A DNA stretch of 64,000 nt from Prevotellaceae bacterium (GCA_015257125.1 JABZKU010000008.1:22972-86971), one strand, 5' to 3'. Numbered from the stretch's first letter, positions 52,683-63,197 are shown. The notes: a model not told the origin generated them from the letters alone. Program-made: numbers and translations.

Positions 52683-55337
52683 ATGAAAAAACTTCTCACT
52701 CTCTTGCTTGGGTGGTTTGCCTTCGTCGCATTGGCCCTCGGTCAGCGCGTGGTGGGACGGGTGGTCGATGCCGAGACGGGCGCGCCCATTCCGTTTGTCA
52801 ACCTCTTCTACAAAGGCACGCAGGTGGCCACGCAAAGCGACGTTGAGGGACGCTTCAACATGGCCTACCGACAAGGGCAACTCTTCGCCTCGTCGGTGGG
52901 TTACGTTTCGCGTTCCGTTCGACCGACGGCCGGCGGCGACAGCCTCATCATTGTTCTCAAATCGGCCGATCTCGGTTTCGGTGAGGCCACGGTGAAGGCG
53001 AAACGCACCAAGTATTCGCGAAAAGACAACCCCGCAGTGGAATTTATGCGCAAGGTCATTGCCGCCAAGAAAGGCAGCGACCTCAAACTCCACGACTACT
53101 ATGCGCTGCAGCAATACAGCAAACTGAATTTCGCGGTGAGCGACGTGACGCCGCGGGTGCTCGAGGACGGACAGCTCAAACGGATGCCCTTCCTCAAAGA
53201 CCATGTGGAGATTTCGCCCGAAACGGGCAAACTGATCTTGCCCCTCACCGTCGACGAGACGGTGACGCAGCAGTTGTGGCGCAAAAGCGACCAAACGCGC
53301 AAAAACATTGTGATCGGGCAGCGCAGCGAAGGCATCAACGACCTGATCAACACGGGCGATGTGCTCAACGCGATGATGAAGGATGTGTTCACCGACGTGA
53401 ACCTCTACGACAACAACATCCGTTTGTTGCAATATCAGTTTATCTCTCCTCTCTCTTCGACCGATGGAATCGCGTTCTACCGCTATTTTCTCACCGACAC
53501 CACGATGATCGACGGCGATCGCTGCATCGAGGTGCAGTTCACCCCCAACAATGCGCAGGATTTCGGTTTCTCGGGCGAACTCTATGTGCTGGCCGACAGC
53601 ACCTATCGCGTGAAGCGTGTAAAAATGGGGGTACCAATGAACACGGGTATTAACTTTGTGCAGTCGATGAAGATCGATCAGACGTACGAAGAACTGCCTT
53701 CGGGCGAACAGGTGCTGACGAAAGACCACATGCTGGTGCTGCTCAAGGCGGCGAAGAACCTGCACGAGTTTCAGGTGAAACGCAGCACAACCTACTCGGG
53801 TTTTGCCTTCGATTCCATCCCCGATGCAGCCTTTAAGTTCGCCGGCTCGACGCGTACCCTGGCCGACGCCCAGATGCAGGAGGATGCCTTCTGGGCGGAA
53901 CACCGCCCGGAGCGACTAACCAACACCGAGAAGCGCATGGATTCGTTCGTGACGAGCCTGCAAAACCTGCCGGGGGCGAAACCCGTGATTTGGGTGGCGA
54001 AGGCGCTGATCGAAAACTTTGTCGAAACCTCGATTGACCCGAGTGTGCCCTCTAAGGTGGATTTGGGACCGATGAACACGGTGATCACCACCAACGATGT
54101 GGACGGCTTGCGCCTGCGCCTCTCGGCACAGACCACGGCGCACCTCAACAAGCACCTTTTTGCCAAGGGCTACTTGGCCTACGGTTTCAAAGACCACCGC
54201 TGGAAGGGCATGGGCGAATTGACTTACTCGTTCGTGCCGAAAAAATACTTGCCGCGCGAGTATCCGGTGGCCAACTTGGTGCTTTCGTACCGCGACGACG
54301 TGATTGCCCCCTCGGACTTCCACCTGCCGACCGACAAGGACAATGTGTTCTTGGCATGGAAGTGGACGAACGTCGACCACATGATGTACAACCGCAACCT
54401 CAAACTGCACTTCGAACGCGAATGGGCGAACGGTTTCCGCCTCAAAGCGCAAGTGCAGCACGACCGCAACGAACCGACCTCGGCGCTCTTCTATCAGCCG
54501 GTGGGGGCAACGGCGGCCTTGGGACTCGGCCGACCGGCAACGTTCGACGAATTGCAGGCGGCGGGACTGGATGCAGCAGCGGTGAACGTGCCGTTCCTGA
54601 ACACGAGCGACGTTTCGTTCCTGCTCGAATATCAACCCGGCGCGACCTTCATCAACACCAAGCAGCGCCGCATGCGCGCCAACCACAACGCCCCGATCTT
54701 TACCCTCAGTCACACGATGGGCGCCAAAGGGCTGTGGAGCGACTACACCTACAACAACACCGAACTGGCCATCTACAAACGCTGGTGGGTGAAGTCGTGG
54801 GGCAAACTCGAGACGCATGTGAAGGCCGGTGCGCAATGGAACCGCGTCCCCTTCCCCCTCCTGCTCATGCCGTGGGCGAACACCTCGTATGTGAAAGAGG
54901 ATGCGATGTTCAACCTCGTGAAGAACATGGAGTTCATGAACGATCGCTATGTCTCGGCCATGGTGTCGTGGGACTTGAACGGGAAGATCTTCAACCGCAT
55001 TCCGCTCTTGAAGCGACTCAAATGGCGCGAATATATCGGGGTGAACGCCTTGTGGGGCACACTCACCGACAAGAACAACCCCTATTTGGCGCAAAACGCC
55101 GGGGCGACGGATCTCTATTACTTCCCCTCGCGCTTCACGGCCACCGGTTATGAACAACAGAGCCGCGTGATGGATCGAAACACGCCTTATGTGGAAGCGA
55201 TCGTGGGTATCCACAACATTTTCAAGATCATCCACGTGCAGTATGTGCGCCGCTTGACTTACTTGAACGAACCGGGCTCGATCTACGGCGACACGCAGCG
55301 TTGGGGCATCCGCTTCATGTTCCGCGCCACGTTCTAA
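52683..55337 (+). CDS. DUF5686 outer-membrane protein with carboxypeptidase-like regulatory domain
   Basis: 884 aa from ATG 52683, with signal peptide (MKKLLTLLLGWFAFVALALG). Residues about 20-105 are a CarboxypepD_reg-like domain (QRVVGRVVDAETGAPIPFVNLFYKGT). The rest is DUF5686, predicted to form an outer-membrane beta-barrel (FSGELYVLADSTYRVKRVKM, FNRIPLLKRLKWREYIGVNALWG, final WGIRFMFRATF ending in Phe). This is a Bacteroidota-specific family of unknown transport or assembly role. Length is typical. It converges on the M16 gene and shares its terminator. Confidence 0.88.
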   Translation: MKKLLTLLLGWFAFVALALGQRVVGRVVDAETGAPIPFVNLFYKGTQVATQSDVEGRFNMAYRQGQLFASSVGYVSRSVRPTAGGDSLIIVLKSADLGFGEATVKAKRTKYSRKDNPAVEFMRKVIAAKKGSDLKLHDYYALQQYSKLNFAVSDVTPRVLEDGQLKRMPFLKDHVEISPETGKLILPLTVDETVTQQLWRKSDQTRKNIVIGQRSEGINDLINTGDVLNAMMKDVFTDVNLYDNNIRLLQYQFISPLSSTDGIAFYRYFLTDTTMIDGDRCIEVQFTPNNAQDFGFSGELYVLADSTYRVKRVKMGVPMNTGINFVQSMKIDQTYEELPSGEQVLTKDHMLVLLKAAKNLHEFQVKRSTTYSGFAFDSIPDAAFKFAGSTRTLADAQMQEDAFWAEHRPERLTNTEKRMDSFVTSLQNLPGAKPVIWVAKALIENFVETSIDPSVPSKVDLGPMNTVITTNDVDGLRLRLSAQTTAHLNKHLFAKGYLAYGFKDHRWKGMGELTYSFVPKKYLPREYPVANLVLSYRDDVIAPSDFHLPTDKDNVFLAWKWTNVDHMMYNRNLKLHFEREWANGFRLKAQVQHDRNEPTSALFYQPVGATAALGLGRPATFDELQAAGLDAAAVNVPFLNTSDVSFLLEYQPGATFINTKQRRMRANHNAPIFTLSHTMGAKGLWSDYTYNNTELAIYKRWWVKSWGKLETHVKAGAQWNRVPFPLLLMPWANTSYVKEDAMFNLVKNMEFMNDRYVSAMVSWDLNGKIFNRIPLLKRLKWREYIGVNALWGTLTDKNNPYLAQNAGATDLYYFPSRFTATGYEQQSRVMDRNTPYVEAIVGIHNIFKIIHVQYVRRLTYLNEPGSIYGDTQRWGIRFMFRATF

Positions 55338-55412
55338 GTGCCGCGCGCTTTTCTTACATTTTGGCGATGTGCCAAGGCTTCGGCCGGCCGCACGCCGCAA
55401 ACACACAAAAAC

Positions 55413-55449
55413 AATGTGCCGCCTCTCAATCGAGAGGCGGCACATTTTC
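55413..55449. terminator. Bidirectional terminator between convergent genes
   Basis: A perfect 15-bp stem (55413-55427 with 55432-55446, core AATGTGCCGCCTCTC), with T residues after it and an A-rich stretch before it. It serves the DUF5686 gene and the M16 peptidase gene. Confidence 0.88.
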
Positions 55450-55480
55450 GTTGGTGCTAAGGGAGGAAGAAGCGAGGCGA

Positions 55481-58309
55481 TTATTTCGCTTGCTTCGTTC
55501 CCTTGGGGAGCATGATGATGGTGGCGCAGTTGCCGTCGCGCAACAGCACTTTGTTGGCGAAACGCTGCACGTCGGCACTCGTGAGTGATTGGATGGCTTC
55601 GAGATAACCGGCGCGGTTGTCCTTGTTCCAGCGGTTCTGCTGTTGCATGAGACCTTGCCAGTAGCTGTTGTTACGTTGCTGCTCTTCGTACTGCTTGATC
55701 TCGAAACGCTTCACTTCTTCGAGTTCGTCGGGACGAACACCGTTTTTGGCTAGTTCGTGCAGATCTTGCTTCATGAGCAGGAGCACGGAGTCGCACTTTT
55801 CGGGGGTGAAGGGGGCGAAGACTTGGAGCGAGTAAGTGTTGCGCACACCGTAGTTGAGCGATGCGTCGGCGCCCACGGAATAGGCCATGCCGCGGTCTTC
55901 GCGAATGGACTTGAGGTAGCGCTTGGTGAGGACTTGTCCGAAGGCATCGGCAGCCACAGCGTCCTTGAGGGTGTAGGGCTGTTCGCCGTTCCAGAGCTGA
56001 ATGAGCATGGCCTGCGGGCTCTCGAGTTCACGCTCGAAACGATTCATGAGCATGCCCTTGCGGGGACGAATGCCGAGGTCGGTGTAGGTTTCGCGCTTCT
56101 TCACGCCGGGGAGCGGGGCGATGTACTGCTCGCAGAAGGTGCGGAGCGAGTCTTCGTTGAGTGCGCCGGTGAAGTAGAAATCGAAATCGCCGGCGGAAGC
56201 GAAGCGTTGGGTGTAGAGGCGCTTGATCTCCTCGTAGTTCACCTTGTCGAGATCGGCAAGTTTGAGGGGCTCGGTGCGGGGATTAGGCGCATAAAGCGTG
56301 GTGCGCACGGAGTCGCCGAAGGCTTTTTGCGGATTCTTGTCGGCATTTTCCAACTGCGTACGAAGCGTAGCCATGATGTTGTGGAAGGCGTCGGGATCGT
56401 TCGCAGGTTGCTGGAAGTAGAGATAGAGAAGTTCGAAGAGGGTGCGGAGATCCTTGGGTGTGGCATTGCCTTCGAAGGTATCGGTGTACTTGCCGAGTCC
56501 GACACTGAGACCGACTTGCTTGCCGGCGAGTTTCTTCTGCAGTTCGGTGGCGGTGAAGTTGCCCCAACCGGTGGCGTTCATGACGGTTTCGACGAGTTTG
56601 CCGTTGAGCACGTCTTTGTCGGCGAACTTGTAGCTGCCGCCCCAGCTGTCGGCGGTGAGGAGAATCTCGGCATCGTTGAAATCGGTTTTCTTGAAGAAGA
56701 CGCGGGCGCCGTTGGAGAGGGTCCATTGCGTGTAGCCGAAGGGTGCTTTGGTGGTCTTGGTCACCTTGCCGGGTTTGGGCAGCACGGGCACGAGGGGTTC
56801 GCTCTTCACGTTGTCGACATAGGCTTCGACTTGGGCATCGCGACCGGCTTGCACAGCGGCTTTCATCTCGTCGACAGTAGGAACTTTAACGTCGGCCTTG
56901 TCGGGATACATGGCGAGGAAGACAAAGTTGGAGTCGTTGGCGAAGTTCATTCCGGACAAGGCTTCGTCGATGGCCTTCTTGTTGACCTGACCGGCGAGCA
57001 TCTTGTAGTTGTTGTAGAGGGTGGCGATGTCGGCGGTGCCGGTGCCGTCGAGGAAGTCGCGCACGCAACGATTCACATAGTAACTGCTCTTTTGCTTCTC
57101 GCGGTTGTTGTAGAGCGTCTCGTAGTTACTGAGGAAGTTTTCGCGGGCACGGAGCAATTCGCTGCCGGTGATGCCGTACTTCGTGAAGCGATTCACTTCT
57201 TTCATGACGGCCGTCACGGCTTCGGCATCGCGTCCGGGCTTGGGCGAGATGTAGAGCGAGAAGGCATCTTTGGTCTTCGAGAGGAGGTAGTTGTCATAAC
57301 CCAGTCCGGCCATGAGGAAGGGGCAATCTTGCTTTTGACTCATTTCGCCGAAGCGGCCGTTGAGGGCTTGCGCCATGGCGGAGATCATGTAGTCGTGGAG
57401 CAGACCGAACATCGTGCCGCGGTATTCCTCGGGGATGACGTCAGTCTTGAGCATGATCGAGATGGAGGCCGTGGTTTGTTCCTTGTCCTTGTCGATGACG
57501 TAGATGGCTTGCGCGTTGTCGGGCACGGGGTAGGTCTCATACTGCGCGGCGTTGGCGGGCATGGGCACGGCACCGAGAACTTGCTTCACCTTGGCTTCGA
57601 CCTGTGCGACGTCGATGTCACCCACAATCACCACGCCTTGCAGGTCGGGACGATACCACTTCTTATAATAGGCACGGAGAAATTCGGGCTTGAAATTGTC
57701 GACGATCGACATCAGACCGATGGGAAGACGATAGCCGTATTTGCTACCGGGATAGAGTTCGGGCAGACGGCGCTCGAAGATGCGCATCATCGGGCTCGAA
57801 CGCATACGCCATTCTTCGTGAATCACGCCGCGTTCTTTGTTGATTTCCTTCTCTTGGAGGAGCAGCCCGCCCGACCAGTCTGCCAGAATGAAGAGACAAG
57901 AATCGACGTTGTTGCCCGCCACGGGAACGTCGTCAATGTTGTAGACGGTTTCGTCGGTCGAGGTGTAGGCATTGAGGTTTTGGCCGAACTTCACACCGAT
58001 GCTTTCGCAGTACTTGATGAGCTGCCCATCATTGGGGAAGTGCTTCGAACCGTTGAAGGCCATGTGCTCGAGAAAGTGAGCCAGACCGCGCTGGTCGTCG
58101 TTCTCCTGTACCGAACCCACCTTTTGGGCGATGTAGAAATTGACTTGTCCTTTGGGTTCGGCGTTGTGTCGAATGTAGTAGGTCAGTCCGTTGGGGAGTT
58201 TGCCCTGACGTATGGCGGCGTCGGCCGGGAGTTTGGGGACTTGCTGCGCTGCACTCGGCAGGAGTACGGCGGCGAAAAGTCCGATCAGCATGAGTTTTAC
58301 CTTCTTCAT
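55481..58309 (-). CDS. M16-family zinc metallopeptidase (insulinase type)
   Basis: 942 aa from the ATG at 58309 with a signal peptide (KLMLIGLFAAVLLPSA). Two tandem M16 halves. The N-terminal half has the inverted zinc motif HFLEH (His78, Glu81, His82) with the downstream acidic partner in IHEEWRMR. The second half is the inactive structural repeat, with VGLGKYTDTFEG and ERELESPQAMLIQLW. The chamber digests peptides in the periplasm. Length matches Bacteroidales M16 proteins of the PqqL type. Own promoter about 58 bp upstream. Confidence 0.93.
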   Translation of the reverse strand: MKKVKLMLIGLFAAVLLPSAAQQVPKLPADAAIRQGKLPNGLTYYIRHNAEPKGQVNFYIAQKVGSVQENDDQRGLAHFLEHMAFNGSKHFPNDGQLIKYCESIGVKFGQNLNAYTSTDETVYNIDDVPVAGNNVDSCLFILADWSGGLLLQEKEINKERGVIHEEWRMRSSPMMRIFERRLPELYPGSKYGYRLPIGLMSIVDNFKPEFLRAYYKKWYRPDLQGVVIVGDIDVAQVEAKVKQVLGAVPMPANAAQYETYPVPDNAQAIYVIDKDKEQTTASISIMLKTDVIPEEYRGTMFGLLHDYMISAMAQALNGRFGEMSQKQDCPFLMAGLGYDNYLLSKTKDAFSLYISPKPGRDAEAVTAVMKEVNRFTKYGITGSELLRARENFLSNYETLYNNREKQKSSYYVNRCVRDFLDGTGTADIATLYNNYKMLAGQVNKKAIDEALSGMNFANDSNFVFLAMYPDKADVKVPTVDEMKAAVQAGRDAQVEAYVDNVKSEPLVPVLPKPGKVTKTTKAPFGYTQWTLSNGARVFFKKTDFNDAEILLTADSWGGSYKFADKDVLNGKLVETVMNATGWGNFTATELQKKLAGKQVGLSVGLGKYTDTFEGNATPKDLRTLFELLYLYFQQPANDPDAFHNIMATLRTQLENADKNPQKAFGDSVRTTLYAPNPRTEPLKLADLDKVNYEEIKRLYTQRFASAGDFDFYFTGALNEDSLRTFCEQYIAPLPGVKKRETYTDLGIRPRKGMLMNRFERELESPQAMLIQLWNGEQPYTLKDAVAADAFGQVLTKRYLKSIREDRGMAYSVGADASLNYGVRNTYSLQVFAPFTPEKCDSVLLLMKQDLHELAKNGVRPDELEEVKRFEIKQYEEQQRNNSYWQGLMQQQNRWNKDNRAGYLEAIQSLTSADVQRFANKVLLRDGNCATIIMLPKGTKQAK

Positions 58310-58366
58310 GACGTTGTGTGTGAATTTATGTCGTGATGTGCGACTTGCACAAGGGCAAGCATGCCG

Positions 58367-58374
58367 CAAAATTA
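58367..58374 (-). promoter_or_regulatory. Promoter of the M16 peptidase gene
   Basis: TAATTTTG on the minus strand, 58 bp before the start codon. Confidence 0.68.
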
Positions 58375-58747
58375 GCATAAAACAACGAAGTCGACAAAGC
58401 ATACGGCGGCGAATGTTCACGAGTCTTGCGTTTTTTCTTACAATCGTCCATCGTTATGCGGAAGATTACGGGATTTATGCGAACAAAATTGAGAAAAATC
58501 GCTTTTCGGCCGTACACTCCCCGATGATCGGCGAAAGAGGCCGGCGAAAGAGGGGCAAACAGCGCCGCGCTGAAAACATTCCTTATTTTATATTGGAAGG
58601 ACTCCTTATTATATATAGGTCATACATGGTGCGCAGAGCGTGAAAATAAGGGAGCGGCAAAGGCAATCAAAGGACGGCAGAGGACAAAAAGGGGGATACT
58701 GTAAGAAAGAACGGAAATTTTGTAACCCCCTTCGGCAAAGAAGCGCG
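58375..58747. other. Divergent intergenic region
   Basis: About 370 bp between the M16 promoter and the TonB-receptor promoter. TTATTATATATAGGTC (58607-58622) is an AT-rich patch that may hold regulatory sites; no gene. Confidence 0.45.
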
Positions 58748-58755
58748 TACCTTTG
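58748..58755 (+). promoter_or_regulatory. Promoter of the TonB receptor-HMA operon
   Basis: TACCTTTG, 61 bp before the start codon; TTTG at 58719-58722 is at slightly long spacing. Confidence 0.7.
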
Positions 58756-58816
58756 CACCATCAAAACGAACGGAGCCCCTTTCGGGCGCTCACCCACCTC
58801 CATCCACATACACACA

Positions 58817-60907
58817 ATGAAGCACTCTTCTCCTCTCCTCCTCTCTCTGCTCTTTGTCGCCGCCGTGTCGCCGTTGCACGCCCAAGTGCAGTCAACCGCC
58901 GCTCCCCGCGAGCAAGCCGACACCCTCACCGACCAAGCGACGACAGCCCCCAAGCAAGTGGAATTGCGCTCCGCCACAGTGTCTGCCAAGCGCAAGGGCC
59001 TCTTTCACGCCTTCGGTCTCACGCAAAACAACGAAACCATCACCGGACACGAACTCCTGCGCGCCGCCTGCTGCAACCTCGGCGAGAGTTTTGTCAACAA
59101 TCCCTCGGTCGATGTCAACTACAGCGACGCCGCCACCGGCGCTCGGCAGATTAAGCTCCTCGGGCTGGCCGGCACCTACGTGCAGATGCTGGCCGAAAAT
59201 GTCCCCACCCTGCGCAACCTCGCCCAGCCCTTCGGCCTGAACTACGTGCCCGGCACGTGGATGGAGAGCATCCAGGTGAGCAAAGGGGCGTCGAGCGTAA
59301 AAAACGGCTATGAGTCGCTGACGGGACAAATCAATGTGGAATACAAAAAGCCGCAGGTGAAATACCCGAATGTACTGTTGCTCAACGGCTATGCCGATGT
59401 GCACGGTCGCATCGAGGGAAATGTGGAGAGCACCTTGCTCCCTTCGGCACGCTGGGGCACGACGGTGTTGGGGCATTACAGCCAAACGCTCCACACACAC
59501 GACGAGAACCACGACGGACTGGCCGACCGCCCCAAGACCGAGCAGTTCAATCTCATGAATCGCTGGACGTACAACGGCGATCATCTCCTCTCGCAATTCT
59601 ATCTGCGCGGCCTGCACGAAACGCGTGAGGGCGGACAGTTTGCGCATCACGGCGAAGCGATGAACGATCCCTATCGCGTGACGATCGACACGAAACGGGT
59701 GGAAGCGACAAACAAAACGGCGTGGATGTTTCACGATGAGAACAATACCAACATCGCCCTCATCCTCTCCGGCTCGCGCCACTTGCAAAACGCCAACTAT
59801 GACCACCGAATTTTCAACGCGCGACAAACCAATGCCTACGCTTCGTTGCTCTTCGAAACGCAGTGGCAGCGCACCCACACCCTTTCGGCCGGTTTGAGTC
59901 TAAACCACGATGACTTCGGTCGCACGGTGGGCGATCGGACCTTCGCGCCCGGCGTCGACCTACCCACTTCCGCTCGCGAAACCGTGGCCGGCGCCTACGC
60001 CCAATACACCTACACGCTCGGCAGCGCCCTGACCCTCATGGGCGGCGTGCGCATCGACCGCAGCAACCTCTACGGCACGTTTGTCACCCCCCGCGCCCAC
60101 CTCAAATTCTCGCCCCGACGCAACTTCGTGGTTCGTCTCAATGCCGGAAAGGGCTACCGCACCGCTTGGGTGCCCGAGGAGATGAACTATCTGCTCACGG
60201 GAAGCCGCGCCCTCGACTTCAGCAGTGATCACCTGCGCGAAGAGGCGTGGAACTACGGTCTCAACATCGGCTACAAACTCCCCATCGGCGGACACGTCCT
60301 CGACCTGAGTGCCGACTATTACTACACCAATTTCGACAAACAAGCCGTGGTGGACTACGATGCCGACCCGCATCGGATCAGCATTCACGGGCTGAACGGA
60401 AAGAGCGACTCTCACGTGGTGCAAGTGCAGGCCTCCTACCCGCTCTTCGAGGGCTTCAACCTCACAGCCGCCTATCGTTACACCAACGTGCGCACCGCTT
60501 TCGGTCGCCCCGACGGCAGCGTGAGCGTCATGGAAAAACCCTTGCAGAGTCGCTACAAGGCCCTCGTCACCGCCACCTACGCCACGCCGCTCGAGAAGTG
60601 GCAATTTGACGTCACCCTCCAACTCAACGGCGGCGGACGCCTACCGCTCAACTACGTGCTGGCCGACGGCACCACGTCGTGGAACCCCGATTTCAAAGCC
60701 TACCCGCAACTCTCGGCACAGGTCACGCGCAATTTCCGCGGTTTCAGCGTCTATGTGGGCGGCGAAAACCTCACCGGCTACAAGCAGCCCAATGCCGTGA
60801 TCGACTTTGCCCACCCGCGCGGTTCGCAATTCGACCCCACCCTGGTCTACGGCCCGCTCGACGGCGCCATGTTCTACGCCGGCTTCCGCTACACCATCGC
60901 ACGATAA
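58817..60907 (+). CDS. TonB-dependent receptor, probable metal (copper) transporter
   Basis: 696 aa from ATG 58817 with signal peptide (SSPLLLSLLFVAAVSPLHA). The plug contains LLRAACCNLGESFVNNPSVDVNYSDAATGARQIKLLGL, with an unusual Cys-Cys pair, and a His-rich HTHDENHDG loop in the barrel. The barrel ends in DGAMFYAGFRYTIAR. It lies 49 bp upstream of a secreted HMA protein and probably shares its transcript. Receptors of this subtype in Bacteroidota sit beside HMA/copper-chaperone genes, so copper or another soft metal is the likely cargo. Cargo is inferred from context only. Confidence 0.82.
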   Translation: MKHSSPLLLSLLFVAAVSPLHAQVQSTAAPREQADTLTDQATTAPKQVELRSATVSAKRKGLFHAFGLTQNNETITGHELLRAACCNLGESFVNNPSVDVNYSDAATGARQIKLLGLAGTYVQMLAENVPTLRNLAQPFGLNYVPGTWMESIQVSKGASSVKNGYESLTGQINVEYKKPQVKYPNVLLLNGYADVHGRIEGNVESTLLPSARWGTTVLGHYSQTLHTHDENHDGLADRPKTEQFNLMNRWTYNGDHLLSQFYLRGLHETREGGQFAHHGEAMNDPYRVTIDTKRVEATNKTAWMFHDENNTNIALILSGSRHLQNANYDHRIFNARQTNAYASLLFETQWQRTHTLSAGLSLNHDDFGRTVGDRTFAPGVDLPTSARETVAGAYAQYTYTLGSALTLMGGVRIDRSNLYGTFVTPRAHLKFSPRRNFVVRLNAGKGYRTAWVPEEMNYLLTGSRALDFSSDHLREEAWNYGLNIGYKLPIGGHVLDLSADYYYTNFDKQAVVDYDADPHRISIHGLNGKSDSHVVQVQASYPLFEGFNLTAAYRYTNVRTAFGRPDGSVSVMEKPLQSRYKALVTATYATPLEKWQFDVTLQLNGGGRLPLNYVLADGTTSWNPDFKAYPQLSAQVTRNFRGFSVYVGGENLTGYKQPNAVIDFAHPRGSQFDPTLVYGPLDGAMFYAGFRYTIAR

Positions 60908-60956
60908 ACTCACTCACCTACTCTCATTTTTCGTATTTCAAAAAACAGATTACACA

Positions 60957-61265
60957 ATGAAAAAAGTTCTCTTTCTCTTCGTCTTCCTCTTCTCGGTACT
61001 CGGTGCCGCAGCCAAAAACCTCCAACAAGTTATCTTCAAGGTGGAACAAATGACCTGCGTCAACTGCGAAGCCAAGGTGAAGCGCAACATCCCCTACGAA
61101 AAGGGCGTGAAGAACATGAAGACCGATGTGGAAAATCACACGGTGACGGTGACTTTCGATGCCGACGTGACCAATGTGGCCAATCTCCAAAAGGGCTTTG
61201 CCAAGTTCGGCTACAAAGCAGAGGTGCTGCAACCTGCCGCGCCCGTGAAAGCACAGAAGAAGTAA
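60957..61265 (+). CDS. Secreted heavy-metal-associated (HMA) domain protein
   Basis: 102 aa. The signal peptide (KVLFLFVFLFSVLGAAA) is unusual for HMA chaperones, most of which are cytoplasmic. The single HMA domain has the metal-binding MTCVNCEAKV (CxxC) at residues 32-41 and the ferredoxin-like beta-strand HTVTVTFDADVT. The C-terminus is basic (PAAPVKAQKK). It probably binds copper or zinc in the periplasm and hands it to or receives it from the TonB receptor encoded upstream. A strong terminator follows. Confidence 0.88.
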   Translation: MKKVLFLFVFLFSVLGAAAKNLQQVIFKVEQMTCVNCEAKVKRNIPYEKGVKNMKTDVENHTVTVTFDADVTNVANLQKGFAKFGYKAEVLQPAAPVKAQKK

Positions 61266-61295
61266 TCGCTGCCGGTGCAGACGTTCTTCTTTCGG

Positions 61296-61345
61296 CGCTC
61301 CCTCCCGACCGTGTGCCCCACGGTCGGCGGAGGGAGCGTTTTTTT
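61296..61345 (+). terminator. Terminator of the TonB receptor-HMA operon
   Basis: CGCTCCCTCC (61296-61305) pairs with GGAGGGAGCG (61329-61338), with an inner CGACCGTG/CACGGTCG stem, then seven T residues. Confidence 0.92.
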
Positions 61346-61710
61346 CGTCCCTATCCTCTTCATTTTCTCCGAGTTGCGAATCGAAAACAAAAGATTTTTC
61401 TATCCCCGAACGAGGAGTTTCACACAACGGCACACCACCTGCAAGAAAAACAAGACACGTTTTGTGCAAAAGTTGAGCGTTTTCGCGCGAAAGCAGGGAG
61501 TTTTTCACCCAAAGACTTGCACTTTTTCGCTGCCCTGCTGCGGGCTACTTTAATTTGCGCGCGACATCGCGCGAAAACTTCTACTTCCGGTCATTGCCGC
61601 CGCCCAATAGACTGGCCGCGGATGGCGCAAGCGAAAAGGAAAAAACCATGTCGAGAGACAACTGCCGCGGGAAAGCTTCGCCGTTTTTTGTCTTGACAAC
61701 GAAAAAGTCG
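61346..61710. other. Intergenic region before tyrS
   Basis: About 365 bp with no gene. GCGCGCGACATCGCGCGA (near 61558) is a short GC palindrome. I looked for a T-box leader and saw none. Confidence 0.5.
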
Positions 61711-61718
61711 TACTTTTG
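61711..61718 (+). promoter_or_regulatory. tyrS promoter
   Basis: TACTTTTG with TTTG at 61687-61690, 20 bp upstream; start codon 44 bp downstream. Confidence 0.8.
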
Positions 61719-61762
61719 CACTAACGAATAAATTGATAAAAAAGCACTTCCAAACATAACGT

Positions 61763-63058
61763 ATGAATTTCGTAGAAGAACTCAAATGGCGTGGGATGAT
61801 CCACCAAATGATGCCGGGCACCGAAGAACTCTTTGACAAGGGCATGGTGACGGCCTACGTAGGTATCGACCCCACAGCCGACTCTTTGCACATCGGCCAC
61901 CTCTGCGGTGTGATGATGCTGCGCCACTTGCAGCAAGCAGGCCACAAGCCGCTCGCGCTGGTGGGGGGTGCCACCGGTATGATCGGCGACCCCTCGGGAA
62001 AGAGCGCCGAACGCAATCTGCTCAACGAGGAAACGCTCCGCCACAACGTGGACTGCATCAAAGCGCAGCTCTCGCGCTTCCTCGACTTCGACAGCGATGC
62101 GCCCAACGCCGCCGAACTGGTGAACAACTACGACTGGATGAAGGATTTCTCCTTCCTCGATTTCGCCCGCGAAGTCGGCAAGTGCATCACCGTCAACTAT
62201 ATGATGGCGAAAGACAGCGTGAAGCGTCGCCTCAACGGTGAATTCGCCGAAGGCATGTCGTTCACAGAATTCACCTACCAACTCCTGCAAGGCTACGACT
62301 TCTTGCACCTCTACGAAACGAAAGGTTGCCGTTTGCAAATGGGCGGTAGCGACCAGTGGGGCAACATCACCACCGGTTCGGAACTGATCCGCCGCAAACT
62401 CGGCGGAGAGAACGAGGCCTTCGCCCTCACCTGCCCCCTCATCACGAAGGCCGACGGCAAGAAATTCGGCAAAACGGAACAGGGCAACGTGTGGCTCGAC
62501 CGCCATCGCACCACACCTTACGCCTTCTACCAATTCTGGCTCAACGTGGGCGATGAAGAGGCCGAACGCTACATCAAGATCTTCACGAGCCTGCCCAAAG
62601 AAGAGATCGATGCCCTCGTCGAAGAGCATCGTCAAGACCCCGGTCGCCGCGTGCTGCAAAAACGTCTCGGCCGCGAAGTGACCGTGCTCGTACACGGCGA
62701 ATCGGACTACGAAATGGCGGTGGAAGCCACCAACATTCTCTTCGGAAAAGCCACGAAAGAAAGCCTCCTCAAGCTCGACGAAGAAACCCTGCTCGCTGTC
62801 TTCGACGGCGTACAGAAGTTTGAGGTAAACCGTGACCAAGTGGTGGGCGCGAAGGCCGTCGACCTGCTGGCCGAAACCACCCAATGCTTCGCTTCCAAAG
62901 GCGAAATGCGCAAACTCACCCAAGGTGGCGGCGTGAGCCTCAACAAAGAGAAGCTCGAAGCCTTCGATCGCGAGATTACAGCCGAAGATCTCCTCGACGG
63001 CAAGTATCTCTTGGCGCAAAAAGGCAAGAAGAATTACTACCTGCTCATCGTTCGTTGA
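61763..63058 (+). CDS. tyrS: Tyrosyl-tRNA synthetase
   Basis: 431 aa. Class I synthetase charging tRNA-Tyr. The HIGH motif is in SLHIGHLCG near residues 45-50. The KMSKS equivalent is KFGKT near 235, the usual TyrRS form. [12 protein letters not shown] and GGSDQWGN (tyrosine-binding Asp/Gln region) are present. The C-terminal S4-like RNA-binding domain runs about 360-431 ([32 protein letters not shown]). Monocistronic with its own promoter and terminator. Confidence 0.97.
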   Translation: MNFVEELKWRGMIHQMMPGTEELFDKGMVTAYVGIDPTADSLHIGHLCGVMMLRHLQQAGHKPLALVGGATGMIGDPSGKSAERNLLNEETLRHNVDCIKAQLSRFLDFDSDAPNAAELVNNYDWMKDFSFLDFAREVGKCITVNYMMAKDSVKRRLNGEFAEGMSFTEFTYQLLQGYDFLHLYETKGCRLQMGGSDQWGNITTGSELIRRKLGGENEAFALTCPLITKADGKKFGKTEQGNVWLDRHRTTPYAFYQFWLNVGDEEAERYIKIFTSLPKEEIDALVEEHRQDPGRRVLQKRLGREVTVLVHGESDYEMAVEATNILFGKATKESLLKLDEETLLAVFDGVQKFEVNRDQVVGAKAVDLLAETTQCFASKGEMRKLTQGGGVSLNKEKLEAFDREITAEDLLDGKYLLAQKGKKNYYLLIVR

Positions 63059-63114
63059 GCAACGACGCCCCCGGCGCGACAGCCGCTCGCGCCAAGCGTC
63101 CCTCCCTTATTATT

Positions 63115-63149
63115 GTCGGAAGAGGCCGTTAGGCAGCTTCCGACTTTTT
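63115..63149 (+). terminator. tyrS terminator
   Basis: GTCGGAAG (63115-63122) pairs with CTTCCGAC (63137-63144), followed by TTTTT. Confidence 0.85.
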
Positions 63150-63197
63150 GTGTTCATCCGACATCTCAAGTGCTGCGGCCATCGTGCAGGGCATGTC

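Noticed and set aside
61346..61762. T-box leader for tyrS
   Set aside because: No specifier loop or antiterminator pattern was seen, the promoter lies only 44 bp before the start codon, and T-boxes are not expected in this phylum.
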